Below, piece after piece: positions 27,327-37,823 of a stretch of 64,000 bases of DNA. Origin of the DNA: Burkholderia pyrrocinia. GTDB taxonomy: Bacteria; Pseudomonadota; Gammaproteobacteria; Burkholderiales; Burkholderiaceae. A model generated the notes under the pieces. The model was not told the origin of the DNA and made no database searches. It saw nothing but the letters and a program-made list of their open reading frames with translations. Both the position numbers and the translations under genes were made by a program. The stretch's first letter is position 1; each line of letters starts with the position of its first letter. The stretch is taken from positions 930,001 to 994,000 of the forward strand of contig NZ_CP011503.1 in the NCBI RefSeq assembly GCF_001028665.1, read 5' to 3'.

Positions 27327-27397
27327 CGCGCCGGGGCGCGCCGCCCCGTTGCGCCCGCACCATCGCTTCATTCGAATTCACTGCTGCCGAGGGTTCA

Positions 27398-29272
27398 ATG
27401 TTCGACCGGATTCGTCCGCATTCGCGTCCCTGGACGCTGCTCGCCGCCATCGCGCTCGTCGCGTTCAACGCCGGCTGCACGTCCCCGTCCGCGCCGTCGG
27501 GCGCCGTCGTCCCGGTTGCCCCCGCGTCGGGCGTCGCCGTCCCGCTGCCCGGCTTCCATGCGCCCGAGCTGTCGTCCGGCTGGGTCGACAAGCCGGGCTG
27601 GACTTCGCAGCACAGCATGATCGCGGCCGCGAACCCGCTCGCGACGCAGGCCGGCTACGAGATGCTGAAGGCCGGCGGCACCGCGATCGATGCCGCGATC
27701 GCGACGCAGATGGTGCTCGCGCTCGTCGAACCGCAATCGTCGGGGATCGGCGGCGGCGCGTTCATGCTGTACTTCGACGGCAAGGCGACGCAGGCGTACG
27801 ACGGCCGCGAAACCGCGCCGGCCGCCGCGACCGACCGCCTGTTCTACGGGCCGACCGGCCAGCCGATGAATTTCTACGAAGGTGTCGTCGGCGGTCGCTC
27901 GGTCGGTACCCCGGGCGTGCTGCGCATGCTCGACGCCGCGCACCGCGCGCACGGCAAGCTGCCGTGGCGCCGGCTGTTCCAGCCGGCGATCCGGCTCGCC
28001 GAACACGGCTTCACGATCAGCCCGCGGCTCGCGATGCTGATCGCGAACGACAAATACCTGAAGAACGACCCGGCCGCGCGCGCGTACTTCTACAACCCGG
28101 ACGGCACGCCGAAGGCGGCCGGCACGGTGCTGAAGAACCCGGCGCTCGCGACCGTGCTGCGCCAGGTCGCCGACCGCGGCGCGAATGCGTTCTACACCGG
28201 CGCGATCGCACGCGACATCGTCACCAAGGTGCGCAAGCACCCGACCAACCCGGGCCTGCTGTCGCTCCAGGATCTCGCGCGCTACCAGGCGAAGGTGCGC
28301 GCGCCGCTGTGCGCCGACTACCGGCGCTCGGTCGTCTGCGGTATGCCGCCGCCGTCGTCGGGCGGCCTCGCGATCGCGCAGATGCTCGGCATCCTCGAAG
28401 CGATGCCCGACTGGCAGCAGATCGGCGCGCAGAAGCCGGTGCGCAACGACGTCGGCTACGAGCCGACGCCGTTCGCCGCGCACCTGTTCAGCGAAGCCGG
28501 CCGCCTCGCGTATGCGGACCGCGCGCGCTATGTCGCCGATCCCGATTTCGTGCCGCTGCCGGGCGGCAACTGGGCGAGCCTCACCGACAAGACCTATCTC
28601 GCGCAGCGCGCGCGCCTGATCGGCGACAACAGCATGGGCATCGCGCAGGCCGGCACGCCGCAGGGCGCGACACTCGCGATGGCCGACGACCGCAGCCCCG
28701 AATTGCCGTCGACGTCCGACATCGCGATCGTCGACCGCTACGGCCAGGCGCTGTCGATGACGACGAGCATCGAGGATGCGTTCGGCTCGCGGCTGATGGT
28801 GCGCGGCTTCATGCTGAACAACCAGCTCACCGATTTCTCGTTCGTGTCGAACGACAACGGCCGGCCGGTCGCGAACCGCGTGCAGCCCGGCAAGCGGCCG
28901 CGCTCGGCGATGTCGCCGGAGCTCGTGTTCGACAAGAAGACGAAGCAGGTGACGATGATCGTCGGCTCGGCCGGCGGCCCCGCGATCATCAATCATGTCG
29001 CGAAGACGCTGGTCGGCGTCCTCGACTGGGGGATGACGATGCAGCAGGCGATCGCGCTGCCGAACGTCGGGTCGATGAACGGGCCGACGCAGCTCGAGCG
29101 CGGCCGCGTGTCGGACGCGCTCGCCGACGGGCTGAAGGGCCGCGGGCACGACGTGCAGGTCGTCGAGATGAACTCTGGGCTGCAGGGGATCCAGCGGCTG
29201 AACGTACAGGGGCAGACGGTGTGGTTCGGCGGCGCGGACCCGCGGCGCGAAGGGATGGCGATGGGAGAGTGA
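27398..29272 (+). CDS. ggt: Gamma-glutamyltransferase, lipoprotein form
   Basis: 624 aa Ntn-hydrolase precursor that cleaves gamma-glutamyl bonds such as that of glutathione. The signal ends in FNAGC (Cys27), so it should be lipidated. The large-subunit start (GWTSQHSMIAAANPLATQAGYEMLKAGG in pieces) and GGNWASLTDKTYLAQRARLI are typical. The self-cleavage threonine aligns with Thr439 in LPSTSDIAIVD, but the usual T-T-H-[YF]-S that follows reads T-S-D-I-A. GSAGGPAIINHV is the oxyanion/Gly-Gly region. Activity is probable, not proven. Confidence 0.88.
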   Translation: MFDRIRPHSRPWTLLAAIALVAFNAGCTSPSAPSGAVVPVAPASGVAVPLPGFHAPELSSGWVDKPGWTSQHSMIAAANPLATQAGYEMLKAGGTAIDAAIATQMVLALVEPQSSGIGGGAFMLYFDGKATQAYDGRETAPAAATDRLFYGPTGQPMNFYEGVVGGRSVGTPGVLRMLDAAHRAHGKLPWRRLFQPAIRLAEHGFTISPRLAMLIANDKYLKNDPAARAYFYNPDGTPKAAGTVLKNPALATVLRQVADRGANAFYTGAIARDIVTKVRKHPTNPGLLSLQDLARYQAKVRAPLCADYRRSVVCGMPPPSSGGLAIAQMLGILEAMPDWQQIGAQKPVRNDVGYEPTPFAAHLFSEAGRLAYADRARYVADPDFVPLPGGNWASLTDKTYLAQRARLIGDNSMGIAQAGTPQGATLAMADDRSPELPSTSDIAIVDRYGQALSMTTSIEDAFGSRLMVRGFMLNNQLTDFSFVSNDNGRPVANRVQPGKRPRSAMSPELVFDKKTKQVTMIVGSAGGPAIINHVAKTLVGVLDWGMTMQQAIALPNVGSMNGPTQLERGRVSDALADGLKGRGHDVQVVEMNSGLQGIQRLNVQGQTVWFGGADPRREGMAMGE

Positions 29273-29615
29273 CGGACGCCCCCGTCCGCGGCAGCGCGCG
29301 CGAGCCGTCGCGCGCCGCCCCTTGCATCACGCATACCGGCAACCGATTTTCCGTAGCCGCACATCGAATCGGCAACCACGCGCCGCGCGCCAGCATTCCC
29401 CTCCATGAGATTTGTCCTATTAGAGACGTCGCTACTTTCGTAACCGTCTGATCGACGGTGCATTCGACGAACCGTATATTGCCCGTTTCGAGGCCATTCG
29501 ATACGGACATGGCGTCACCGACGGCGGTACGTCGTACCTGCTCCGTTCAGTGAGTCGCGCATGCGTCGTCCGGTCGTCTGGCACACGACACCAATCAATC
29601 AGGACTACGACTCAT
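29273..29615. other. Intergenic region upstream of the adhesin gene
   Basis: 343 nt with somewhat lower GC than its surroundings. Contains short AT-rich runs near 29408-29440 and 29470-29480 (CGTATATTG) that could carry a promoter; no hairpin, small gene or repeat that I can defend. Confidence 0.5.
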
Positions 29616-31406
29616 ATGACAAGCGTCACCGCCATTCGCTCCGGTATTCCGCCCGCAAGCTCGCGCGCTTCGATCAAACAGAAGCGCACACCTGCCGCCA
29701 GACTCACGACACTCGCGCTCGCCGCGCTCGCCGCGCTCGCACCGTGCTACGGCCATGCCGACGACCTGATCCAGACCAACCTGATCATTCTCGGTGGTAC
29801 CGGCGGCGATCCTAGCGCGACCGGCGCCGGCTCGATCGCAATCGGGCCGGGCGCGAAAGCGCTTGGCGAAACCGGCGCCGACAACTCGGCGATCGCGATC
29901 GGCGCGAAAGCCGTTGCCGACGGGCGAGCTACCGTCACCGTCGGCGAAAACGCGAACGTCCACGGCGATCGCTCGAGCGCGTTCGGCGTGGCGTCGAACG
30001 TCAATGCGAACCGCGGCCTCGCGCTCGGCGCCGACACGAAGGTCACCGCGCACGGCGCGGTCGCACTTGGCCAGGGCAGCGTCGCCGACCGCGCGAACGC
30101 CGTCTCGATCGGCGACGCAGGCAGCGAGCGCCAGCTCGTCAATCTGCGGGCCGGCACGCGCGCCACCGACGCAACCAACCTGTCGCAGCTCAAGCCCGTC
30201 GTCGACGCGCTCGGCGGCGATGCCACTGTCGGCGCGGACGGTACCGTTCGCGGCCCGAACTACGCGATCGACGGGAAATCGTTCAACAACGTCGGTAATG
30301 CGCTGACGAATCTCGACGGCCGCGTCACGACGATCGACGGGCGCGTCTCGACGGTCGAAACCGACGTCAAGTCGATCCGCTACGACGTCGACGACCTCGG
30401 CGCGCGGCTCGACAACGGCACGACTGGCCTGGTCCGGCAGGACCCGGCGAATCTCGCGATCTCGGTCGGCGCCGACAAGGGCGGCACGTCGGTCAGCGTC
30501 GCCGGCGCGAACGGCACGCGCACGCTGACCGGGCTGTCGAACGGCACCGGCGATACCGACGCCGTGACGGTCGCGCAGCTCAAGGCGGCCGGCCTGATCG
30601 ACCCGAATGGCAAGCCGCTCGGCGCGATCGTGTACGACGACCTGACGCTCGGTAGCGCGACGCTCGGCGGCGTCGGCGGCACCTTGCTCGACAACGTCAA
30701 GGGAGGCGCAATTGCGGCGGGCAGCATGCAGGCCGTCAACGGAGGGCAACTCTTTGCGATGGAGCAGAAATTCCAGAACAGCGTCGATTCACTGAATTCT
30801 CGTCTGACGAATGTCGAGCAGAACGGCCCCAGCGTCAAACCGCCGATGGGCGAGCATGGCAACCAGTTGGCGCAGCTCGGCGACGGCTCCGGAGCGACCG
30901 GATCGAATTCGATGGCGCTCGGCCAGAACTCGAACGCATCCGGCAATGGCGGCGTCGCGCTCGGGAACAATGCGACGGCATCGGGCAATAATTCGGTCGC
31001 GCTCGGCGCGAACTCCGTCGCCGACCGCGACGACTCGGTCTCCGTCGGCTCGCCCGGCCACGAACGACAGATCACCAACGTCAAGGCCGGCACCGCGCCG
31101 ACCGATGCCGTGAACGTGCAGCAGTTGAACGACAAGATCGGCAGCGTTCGATCCGACATCGATCACTACCGGCGCGACGCAAGCGGCGGCATCGCGTCCG
31201 CCGTCGCGATCGCGAACCTGCCGCAGGCGTCGCTGGCGGGCGAAAGCATGGTATCGGTTGCCGGCGGCACGTACAGTGGTCAGTCGGCCGTCGCGTTCGG
31301 CCTGTCGACCGCTACCCGCAACGGTCGCTGGGTCGTCAAGGCGTCCGGGTCGACCAATACACGAGGCACCGTGGCAGTCGGCGCCGGCGCAGGCTATCGC
31401 TGGTAA
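29616..31406 (+). CDS. Trimeric autotransporter adhesin (YadA-like)
   Basis: 596 aa from ATG 29616; upstream in-frame ATGs give an N-terminus with no family likeness. Signal peptide to about 48 (TTLALAALAALAPCYGHA). Head: left-handed roll repeats of the SAIAIG / GGVALG type. Two neck motifs, SERQLVNLRAGTRATDATN (near 170) and HERQITNVKAGTAPTDAVN (near 482), separated by a coiled coil (RVTTIDGRVSTVETDVKSI) and an inner beta region. The last ~75 residues are the YadA anchor barrel ending GAGYRW. Short for a Burkholderia adhesin, where thousand-residue forms are usual. Confidence 0.92.
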   Translation: MTSVTAIRSGIPPASSRASIKQKRTPAARLTTLALAALAALAPCYGHADDLIQTNLIILGGTGGDPSATGAGSIAIGPGAKALGETGADNSAIAIGAKAVADGRATVTVGENANVHGDRSSAFGVASNVNANRGLALGADTKVTAHGAVALGQGSVADRANAVSIGDAGSERQLVNLRAGTRATDATNLSQLKPVVDALGGDATVGADGTVRGPNYAIDGKSFNNVGNALTNLDGRVTTIDGRVSTVETDVKSIRYDVDDLGARLDNGTTGLVRQDPANLAISVGADKGGTSVSVAGANGTRTLTGLSNGTGDTDAVTVAQLKAAGLIDPNGKPLGAIVYDDLTLGSATLGGVGGTLLDNVKGGAIAAGSMQAVNGGQLFAMEQKFQNSVDSLNSRLTNVEQNGPSVKPPMGEHGNQLAQLGDGSGATGSNSMALGQNSNASGNGGVALGNNATASGNNSVALGANSVADRDDSVSVGSPGHERQITNVKAGTAPTDAVNVQQLNDKIGSVRSDIDHYRRDASGGIASAVAIANLPQASLAGESMVSVAGGTYSGQSAVAFGLSTATRNGRWVVKASGSTNTRGTVAVGAGAGYRW

Positions 31407-31441
31407 GCCGTCGCGGCATTGCCGTCAGCATCATTCAGAAC

Positions 31442-31474
31442 GGGCCGGGTTTCGATCGACACGAAACCCGGCCC
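31442..31474. terminator. Hairpin between convergent adhesin and tauC genes
   Basis: 13-bp perfect arms GGGCCGGGTTTCG / CGAAACCCGGCCC with a 7-nt loop, 36 nt past the adhesin stop. No long T tract; probably serves both strands. Confidence 0.75.
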
Positions 31475-31548
31475 ATTCTGTTCACGACCCTGTACGCTCA
31501 TCGCCGTCACGCCCCGCGCCATACACCACCTGCGCGCCGTGCCGCCCC

Positions 31549-32427
31549 CTACCCTCTCCCCTTCCACGGCACGATCCGCCGCTCGACCCACCGCATCGCA
31601 AGATCGAACAGCCACGCAATCGCGCCGATGATCAGGATCCCCATCACGACGATGTCCGTGCGCAGGAAGCTCGATGCGTTCAGCACCATCTGCCCGAGCC
31701 CCGCCGTAGCGGCGACCATCTCGGCCGCGACGAGCGTCGTCCAGCCGAAGCCGATCGCGATCCGCAGCCCCGTGAGGATCTCCGGCAGCGCAGCCGGCAG
31801 CACCACGTGGCGCACGATCTGCGCGAAGCTGCCGCCGAGCGAATACGCGGCGTTGATCTGCTCGACCGTCGCCGCGCGCACGCCGGCGCGGGCAGCCATC
31901 GCGATCGGCGCGAAGCACGCGAGGAAGATCACGACGAGCTTCGCCGATTCGTCGATGCCGAACCAGATCACGACGAGCGGCAGGTACGCGAGCGGCGGCA
32001 GCGGCCGGTAGAACTCCAGCAACGGATCGAGCACGCCGCGCGCGACGCGGCTCACGCCCATCAGGATGCCGGCCGGCACGCCGATCGCGGTCGCGAGCAT
32101 GAACGCGCCGAACACGCGCGCGGCGCTCCACAGCAGATGCTCGGACAGCGGCAGGCCGCCCTGGATGCGCCCGTGCCACGCGTCGACGAAGGCCGTCCAC
32201 ACGGCTTCCGGTGCGGGCAGGAACAGCGGCGGCAGCCATTGCCGATGCGTGGCGACCCACCACAGTACGGCCAGCGCCGCGGCCGTCACCGCGCTCAGCC
32301 CTGCGGTCTTGCCCTGCCCCGGCAAGCGGTAACGGTGCGACGCGCGCGCGGGGCGCCGTATCGTGCGCACGTTCTGCTGCAAACCAGCGGCCGTACGATC
32401 GGCCGTCAACGAATCCTGCGTGCCCAT
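31549..32427 (-). CDS. tauC: Taurine/aliphatic sulfonate ABC transporter permease
   Basis: 292 aa from ATG 32427 (MGTQDSLTADRTAAGLQQN). Six TM BPD-transport permease; the cytoplasmic EAA loop reads AYSLGGSFAQIVRHVVLPAALPEILTGLRI (in pieces) and couples to TauB. The first ~45 residues are a cationic cytoplasmic extension. Third gene of tauABC. TauC and SsuC are close paralogues; the TauA-like binding protein favours taurine. Confidence 0.88.
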   Translation of the reverse strand: MGTQDSLTADRTAAGLQQNVRTIRRPARASHRYRLPGQGKTAGLSAVTAAALAVLWWVATHRQWLPPLFLPAPEAVWTAFVDAWHGRIQGGLPLSEHLLWSAARVFGAFMLATAIGVPAGILMGVSRVARGVLDPLLEFYRPLPPLAYLPLVVIWFGIDESAKLVVIFLACFAPIAMAARAGVRAATVEQINAAYSLGGSFAQIVRHVVLPAALPEILTGLRIAIGFGWTTLVAAEMVAATAGLGQMVLNASSFLRTDIVVMGILIIGAIAWLFDLAMRWVERRIVPWKGRG

Positions 32428-32498
32428 GCTGTCCTGCCTGTGCAAAGTGCTGATCCGGCCGCGCCCGACGGACGCGCCCTGCCGCGCGAGCTCGCGCG

Positions 32499-33317
<819 letters not shown>

Positions 33318-33326
33318 TCACCGCGC

Positions 33327-34343
33327 TCAGCGCGTGGCCTTCTGCACGAACTGCGGATCGACGCCGGCCGAATAATCGGACAGCACCGTCTGGATCGTGC
33401 CCTGCGATTTGAGGAACGTGGCGGTGGCCGCGAGCGACTTCGCGGCACCCGATTGCGCACCGCCGCCGAGCCACGTCGGCGACGCCTGCTCGGCCGCCGT
33501 CGGGAATGCGTAGAGCGCGAGGCTGGCCGGCACGTCCTGCGCGTTCGCGCCCGATACCTTCGCCACCGCCGCGACCTGCGGCGAGCCGGCCTTCCACGCG
33601 GCCGCATGGGCGCGGTAGTCGGCATCGGCAGCTGCCAGCACCTTCACGAAGCGCGTGACGAACTCGGGGTTCTCGCGCGCGAACTTGCGGCTCACGACGA
33701 AGCCGTCGAAGGTTGCCTTGCCATTTTCTTTCGCAACCTGGCCCGACGTCGTCAGCACGGTGCCCGACTGCTTGACCTTCGCGAGCACGGGATCCCAGAT
33801 ATAGGTCGCGTCGATGTCGCCGCGCGCCCAGGCGGCCGCGACTTCGGGCGGACGCAGGTTGACGATCTTCACGTCGTTCGGGTTGACGCCCGCGGCCTGC
33901 AGCGCGACGAGCGTATGGAAATGCGACGTCGACACGAACGGCACGCCGATCTTCCTGCCCTTCAGCGCGGCGACGCTCGTGACGCCCGAGCCGTTGCGCG
34001 CGACGAGCGCCTCGGCGTCGTTGATGTTGTCGAGCACCCAGAACAGCGAGATGTCGAGCCCTTGCGACAGCCCGGCCGCGATCGGGCTCGACCCGGCTTC
34101 GCCGAGCTGCACGGAGCCCGACGCGAGCGCGCGGATCACGTCGGCACCGCTGTCGAGCTTGCGGAATGTGACCTTGTAGCCGGTCGCCTTTTCGACTTCA
34201 CCGCTCGCCTGCGCGTAGCGCCACGGCACGACCATGTCCTGGTACGCGATCACGACTTCGCGCGATTCGGCGTGCGCCGCACCGAGCGCGGCCAGGGCGG
34301 TCAGCGCGACGGCGGCGCGGCGGATGAAGCTGAAACGGGACAT
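33327..34343 (-). CDS. tauA: Taurine ABC transporter periplasmic substrate-binding protein
   Basis: 338 aa. Signal peptide MSRFSFIRRAAVALTALAALG with cleavage near AHA-ES. Family landmarks LDSGADVIRALASGSVQLGEAGSSP (in pieces), GVPFVSTSHFHTL and VNLRPPEVAAAWARGDIDATYIW agree with TauA. First gene of the operon; the tauD dioxygenase is not in the window. Its Shine-Dalgarno lies inside a leader hairpin. Confidence 0.9.
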   Translation of the reverse strand: MSRFSFIRRAAVALTALAALGAAHAESREVVIAYQDMVVPWRYAQASGEVEKATGYKVTFRKLDSGADVIRALASGSVQLGEAGSSPIAAGLSQGLDISLFWVLDNINDAEALVARNGSGVTSVAALKGRKIGVPFVSTSHFHTLVALQAAGVNPNDVKIVNLRPPEVAAAWARGDIDATYIWDPVLAKVKQSGTVLTTSGQVAKENGKATFDGFVVSRKFARENPEFVTRFVKVLAAADADYRAHAAAWKAGSPQVAAVAKVSGANAQDVPASLALYAFPTAAEQASPTWLGGGAQSGAAKSLAATATFLKSQGTIQTVLSDYSAGVDPQFVQKATR

Positions 34344-34344
34344 G

Positions 34345-34391
34345 CGGCTCTCCTTCGGAATGCGGGCATTGCTGCGGGAGAGCCGACTATA
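34345..34391 (-). promoter_or_regulatory. tauA promoter -10 and Shine-Dalgarno-sequestering hairpin
   Basis: Minus strand TATAGT (34386-34391) is a -10 candidate. Just downstream, CGGCTCTCC (34377-34385) can pair perfectly with GGAGAGCCG (34345-34353), which contains the tauA Shine-Dalgarno immediately before the ATG. Confidence 0.6.
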
Positions 34392-34532
34392 GGAGCTTTG
34401 CGCGCGACGGAAGCGAACTTATCCTGCGAAGCTATCGATGCCGTTTCAGCTTTGCTTTCCATGCTCGACTGGATCGCGCGTCCGGTCGGTTGGCGATTGC
34501 CGTGCGAATGCAGGGATCGCAGCCGCACCAAC

Positions 34533-34562
34533 AAAAAAGCCCGCATCGCTGCGGGCCTTTTC
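34533..34562. terminator. Bidirectional terminator between lipA and tauA
   Basis: A-run, stem GCCCGC-ATCGCT-GCGGGC, then CCTTTT. On the minus strand it follows the lipA stop by 30 nt with a six-T tail. Confidence 0.88.
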
Positions 34563-34592
34563 GACTGCGTGCAGGCGGCAATAACGCGGCGC

Positions 34593-35585
34593 TCAGACCA
34601 CCCCGGCCCCATGCGCCTGCAGATCGGCGTGATAGCTCGAACGCACCATCGCGCCAACGGCCGCGTGCGTGAAGCCCATCTTGTACGCCTCTTCCTCGTA
34701 CATCTTGAACGTATCCGGATGCACGTACGCACGCACCGGCAGGTGATGCTCGGACGGCTGCAGGTACTGGCCGATCGTCAGCATGTCGACGTCGTGCGCG
34801 CGCAGGTCGCGCATCACCTGCAGGATTTCCTCTTCCGTTTCGCCGAGGCCGACCATCAGGCCCGACTTCGTCGCGACGTGCGGATGCAGCGCCTTGAAGT
34901 CCTTCAGCAGCTTCAGCGAGTGCGCGTAGTCCGAACCCGGGCGCGCTTCCTTGTACAGGCGCGGCACCGTTTCGAGGTTGTGGTTCATCACGTCGGGCGG
35001 CGCGGCGTTCAGGATCGAGATCGCGCGGTCGAGACGGCCGCGGAAATCCGGCGTCAGGATCTCGATGCGCGTGTCCGGCGACTGCGCGCGCGTTTCGCGG
35101 ATGCATTCGACGAAGTGAGCGGCGCCGCCGTCGCGCAGGTCGTCGCGGTCGACGCTCGTGATCACCACGTACTTGAGCTTCAGCGCGGCGATCGTGCGCG
35201 CGAGGTTCTTCGGCTCGTCGGTGTCGAGCGGATCGGGACGGCCGTGGCCGACGTCGCAGAACGGGCAGCGGCGCGTGCACTTGTCGCCCATGATCATGAA
35301 CGTCGCGGTGCCCTTGCCGAAGCATTCGCCGATGTTCGGGCAGCTCGCTTCCTCGCACACGGTGTGCAGGTTGTGCTCGCGCAGGATCGTCTTGATCTCG
35401 TTGAAGCGCGAGCTGCCGGTGGCCGCCTTCACGCGGATCCACTCGGGCTTCTTCAGCTTCTCGATCGGAATGACCTTGATCGGGATGCGCGCCGTCTTCG
35501 CCTGCGCCTTCTGCTTGGCGGTCGGATCGTAGGCAGGGGTCGCGGCCGAATCGGCCGGTGCGGGAGAAGCGGTAACGTCAGTCAT
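34593..35585 (-). CDS. lipA: Lipoyl synthase
   Basis: 330 aa radical-SAM enzyme inserting two sulfurs into protein-bound octanoyl groups. Two 4Fe-4S sites: auxiliary cluster [12 protein letters not shown] and radical-[22 protein letters not shown] and [12 protein letters not shown] are conserved. The ~30-residue Ala/Pro-rich N-terminus is variable in the family. Its start overlaps the end of lipB by 8 nt, so the two are translationally coupled. Confidence 0.96.
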   Translation of the reverse strand: MTDVTASPAPADSAATPAYDPTAKQKAQAKTARIPIKVIPIEKLKKPEWIRVKAATGSSRFNEIKTILREHNLHTVCEEASCPNIGECFGKGTATFMIMGDKCTRRCPFCDVGHGRPDPLDTDEPKNLARTIAALKLKYVVITSVDRDDLRDGGAAHFVECIRETRAQSPDTRIEILTPDFRGRLDRAISILNAAPPDVMNHNLETVPRLYKEARPGSDYAHSLKLLKDFKALHPHVATKSGLMVGLGETEEEILQVMRDLRAHDVDMLTIGQYLQPSEHHLPVRAYVHPDTFKMYEEEAYKMGFTHAAVGAMVRSSYHADLQAHGAGVV

Positions 35586-36324
35586 TCGATTGTTCCAGTG
35601 CCTGCGGCTTGTCGGCGGCCGCGGATGCGCCGTCGAGGTTGGCGATCAGACGGCGCACCAGCGTGCGGGCGACGTCGTCCCAGTCGGCGGCAACCTCGAG
35701 GCTCGCCATGTCGACAGTTTCCAGTCCGGCATAGCCGCACGGGTTGATCGCAAGAAACGGGCGCAGATCCATCTTCACGTTCAGGCTCAGCCCGTGATAG
35801 CTGCAGCCGTTGCGGATCTTCAGGCCGAGGGCCGCGATTTTCGCGCCTTCGTGCACGCCGGATGCCACGTAGATCCCGGGCGCGCCCGCCTTGCGGACCG
35901 AAGCGAGATTATACGCCGCGAGGGTTTCGATCACGGCCTCCTCGATCTTCGTCACGAGCGTGCGCACCATCAGCTTGCGCCGGCGCAGGTCCAGCAGCAG
36001 GTAGGCGACGATCTGGCCGGGGCCGTGATAGGTGATTTGCCCGCCGCGGTCGACCTTCACGAGCGGCACGCCGCTGTCGGCCACCAGCAGGTGGGCCGGA
36101 TCGCCCGCCTGGCCGAGCGTGTAGACGGGCGGATGCTCGACCAGCCAGATCTCGTCGCCGGTGTCGGCCGTGCGCGTGTCGGTGAACGCGCGCATCGCGT
36201 CGAAGCTGGCCTCGTAGGTCTCGACGCCCCGCCAGCGCACGGTGACCGGGTGAACCGGCGATTCGGCGGGCGATGCGGAAACGGCGACAGGCGTGGACAC
36301 GATGGAAACCGGCGAAACGGACAT
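35578..36324 (-). CDS. lipB: Octanoyl-[acyl-carrier-protein]:protein octanoyltransferase
   Basis: 248 aa. Moves octanoate from ACP to the lipoyl domains that LipA then sulfurates. Signature [25 protein letters not shown] (in pieces), [22 protein letters not shown] with the catalytic Lys, and [13 protein letters not shown] with the catalytic Cys. The N-terminal 30 residues are low-complexity. First gene of lipB-lipA. Confidence 0.96.
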   Translation of the reverse strand: MSVSPVSIVSTPVAVSASPAESPVHPVTVRWRGVETYEASFDAMRAFTDTRTADTGDEIWLVEHPPVYTLGQAGDPAHLLVADSGVPLVKVDRGGQITYHGPGQIVAYLLLDLRRRKLMVRTLVTKIEEAVIETLAAYNLASVRKAGAPGIYVASGVHEGAKIAALGLKIRNGCSYHGLSLNVKMDLRPFLAINPCGYAGLETVDMASLEVAADWDDVARTLVRRLIANLDGASAAADKPQALEQSND

Positions 36325-36407
36325 GGGCGGTAGTTTACCGAAAACCCATGGGTCTCGCCGGCCTGGGAAAGGGACGGATTGTCAGTATCCGTCGGAGGAA
36401 ATGATCG

Positions 36408-36734
36408 TCAGACCGTGCGCCATCCGTCGTGGAGCAGCGCGGCGACGCGTTCGCGCAGCCGTGCCAGCCCGCCGAGCGCGACTTCCCTGGTCGGTCGCGA
36501 CACCGAGAACGCGACGCACGCGCCCTCCCGGCCTTCCGCACTGAGCCACAGCCGTTCGCCGCGACGCAGCTTCAGCGTCTCGCCATCGACCAGGAAGTAG
36601 TCGTCGACGTCGTTGCTGCGCGTGGCCCAGACCGGCCCGCACTGGACAATCAGCCGCGTGCTGCGTTGCACCTTCAACGGCACGGTTTCGCCCACGGGGA
36701 TTTCGAACGTGATGCTTGAAGAGATTTCTTGCAT
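36408..36734 (-). CDS. DUF2917-family protein
   Basis: 108 aa from ATG 36734, with GGCGGAG 6 nt upstream; a TTG 15 nt earlier is less likely. Beta-rich, cupin-sized, sequence ...FEIPVGETVPLKVQRSTRLIV..., WATRSNDVDDYFLVDGETL. In Burkholderiales it is usually divergent from a GcvA-like regulator, as here. Function unknown. Confidence 0.8.
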   Translation of the reverse strand: MQEISSSITFEIPVGETVPLKVQRSTRLIVQCGPVWATRSNDVDDYFLVDGETLKLRRGERLWLSAEGREGACVAFSVSRPTREVALGGLARLRERVAALLHDGWRTV

Positions 36735-36836
36735 GATCGACTCCGCCAATAATTGCTTCGATGGCTACAATCGTAGTCAAATCAAGGCGTCCAACCAAAC
36801 GACCATTTTTCACGTCGATGTGAGGAAAATTAGCAA

Positions 36837-37823
36837 ATGGACCTCCGCCAGCTGCCTGCTCTGAACGCGATTCGCGCGTTCGAAGCCGCCGCCCGTCACG
36901 AGAATTTCTCGCGCGCCGCCGACGAGCTGTACGTCACGCACGGGGCGGTCAGCCACCAGGTGCGCGCGCTCGAGGAGGAGCTCGGGGTGCAGCTTTTCAC
37001 GCGCAACGGCAAGCGGCTGTGCCTGACCGACGCCGGCATGCGCTACGCGCAGCAGATTCGCACCGCGCTGATGGTGATCGCCGACGCGACACGCGACGTG
37101 CGCGCGAGCGACCGCGACCGGCGGCTCGTGGTGTCGATGCTGTCGTCGTTCGCCGCGCGCTTCATCACGCCGCGCATCGGCACCTTCATCGAGCGACATC
37201 CGGAAATCGACGTCGAGCTGCAGTCGACCAACTCGCTCACCGATTTCGCGCGCGACGATGTCGATCTCGCGATCCGCTTCGGCTTCGGCAGCTATCCGGG
37301 GCTGCACGTCGAGCCGCTGTTCGAGGAGGTGTTCTTTCCGGCGTGCGCGCCGACGCTGAACGGCGGCAAGCTGCCGCAGACGCCCGCCGATCTCGTGCAC
37401 TACAACCTGCTGCGCTCGGACGACGAGCTGTGGCGGCCATGGTTCGACGCGGCAGGGCTCGATACGCTGACCGAGCCGAAGCGGGGGATTCTGTACCAGG
37501 ATTCGTCGAACCTGCTGCTGGCCGCGATCGACGGCCAGGGCATCGCGCTCGTGCGCCGCTCGCTTGCGGTGCACGACCTGCTGGACGGGCGCATCGTGCG
37601 CCTGTTCGACATCGACGGGCCGAGCCCGTGGCACTATTTTTTCGTGTGTCCGCCGCCGCTGCTGAACACGCCGCGCGTGCAGGCGTTCAGGACCTGGCTG
37701 CTCGACGAAGTCGCCGAATACAAGCGGCTGTGCGACGAACTGGACGCGCGACGCGCGGCGGGGAAGACCCCCGCCGAGTGCGCGCAGGAAGGAGGATGGA
37801 AGGCGCTTAGAGTACGACCTTGA
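36837..37823 (+). CDS. LysR-family regulator, GcvA-like
   Basis: 328 aa. HTH MDLRQLPALNAIRAFEAAARHENFSRAADELYVTHGAVSHQVRALE (in pieces) is the GcvA-type start, followed by the effector domain (FITPRIGTFIERHPEIDVEL). The last ~25 residues extend past typical GcvA and overlap the ybeD stop by 17 nt tail-to-tail. Likely controls the divergent DUF2917 gene; intergenic CTAC-AATC-GTAG (near 36768) is a short dyad. Confidence 0.86.
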   Translation: MDLRQLPALNAIRAFEAAARHENFSRAADELYVTHGAVSHQVRALEEELGVQLFTRNGKRLCLTDAGMRYAQQIRTALMVIADATRDVRASDRDRRLVVSMLSSFAARFITPRIGTFIERHPEIDVELQSTNSLTDFARDDVDLAIRFGFGSYPGLHVEPLFEEVFFPACAPTLNGGKLPQTPADLVHYNLLRSDDELWRPWFDAAGLDTLTEPKRGILYQDSSNLLLAAIDGQGIALVRRSLAVHDLLDGRIVRLFDIDGPSPWHYFFVCPPPLLNTPRVQAFRTWLLDEVAEYKRLCDELDARRAAGKTPAECAQEGGWKALRVRP

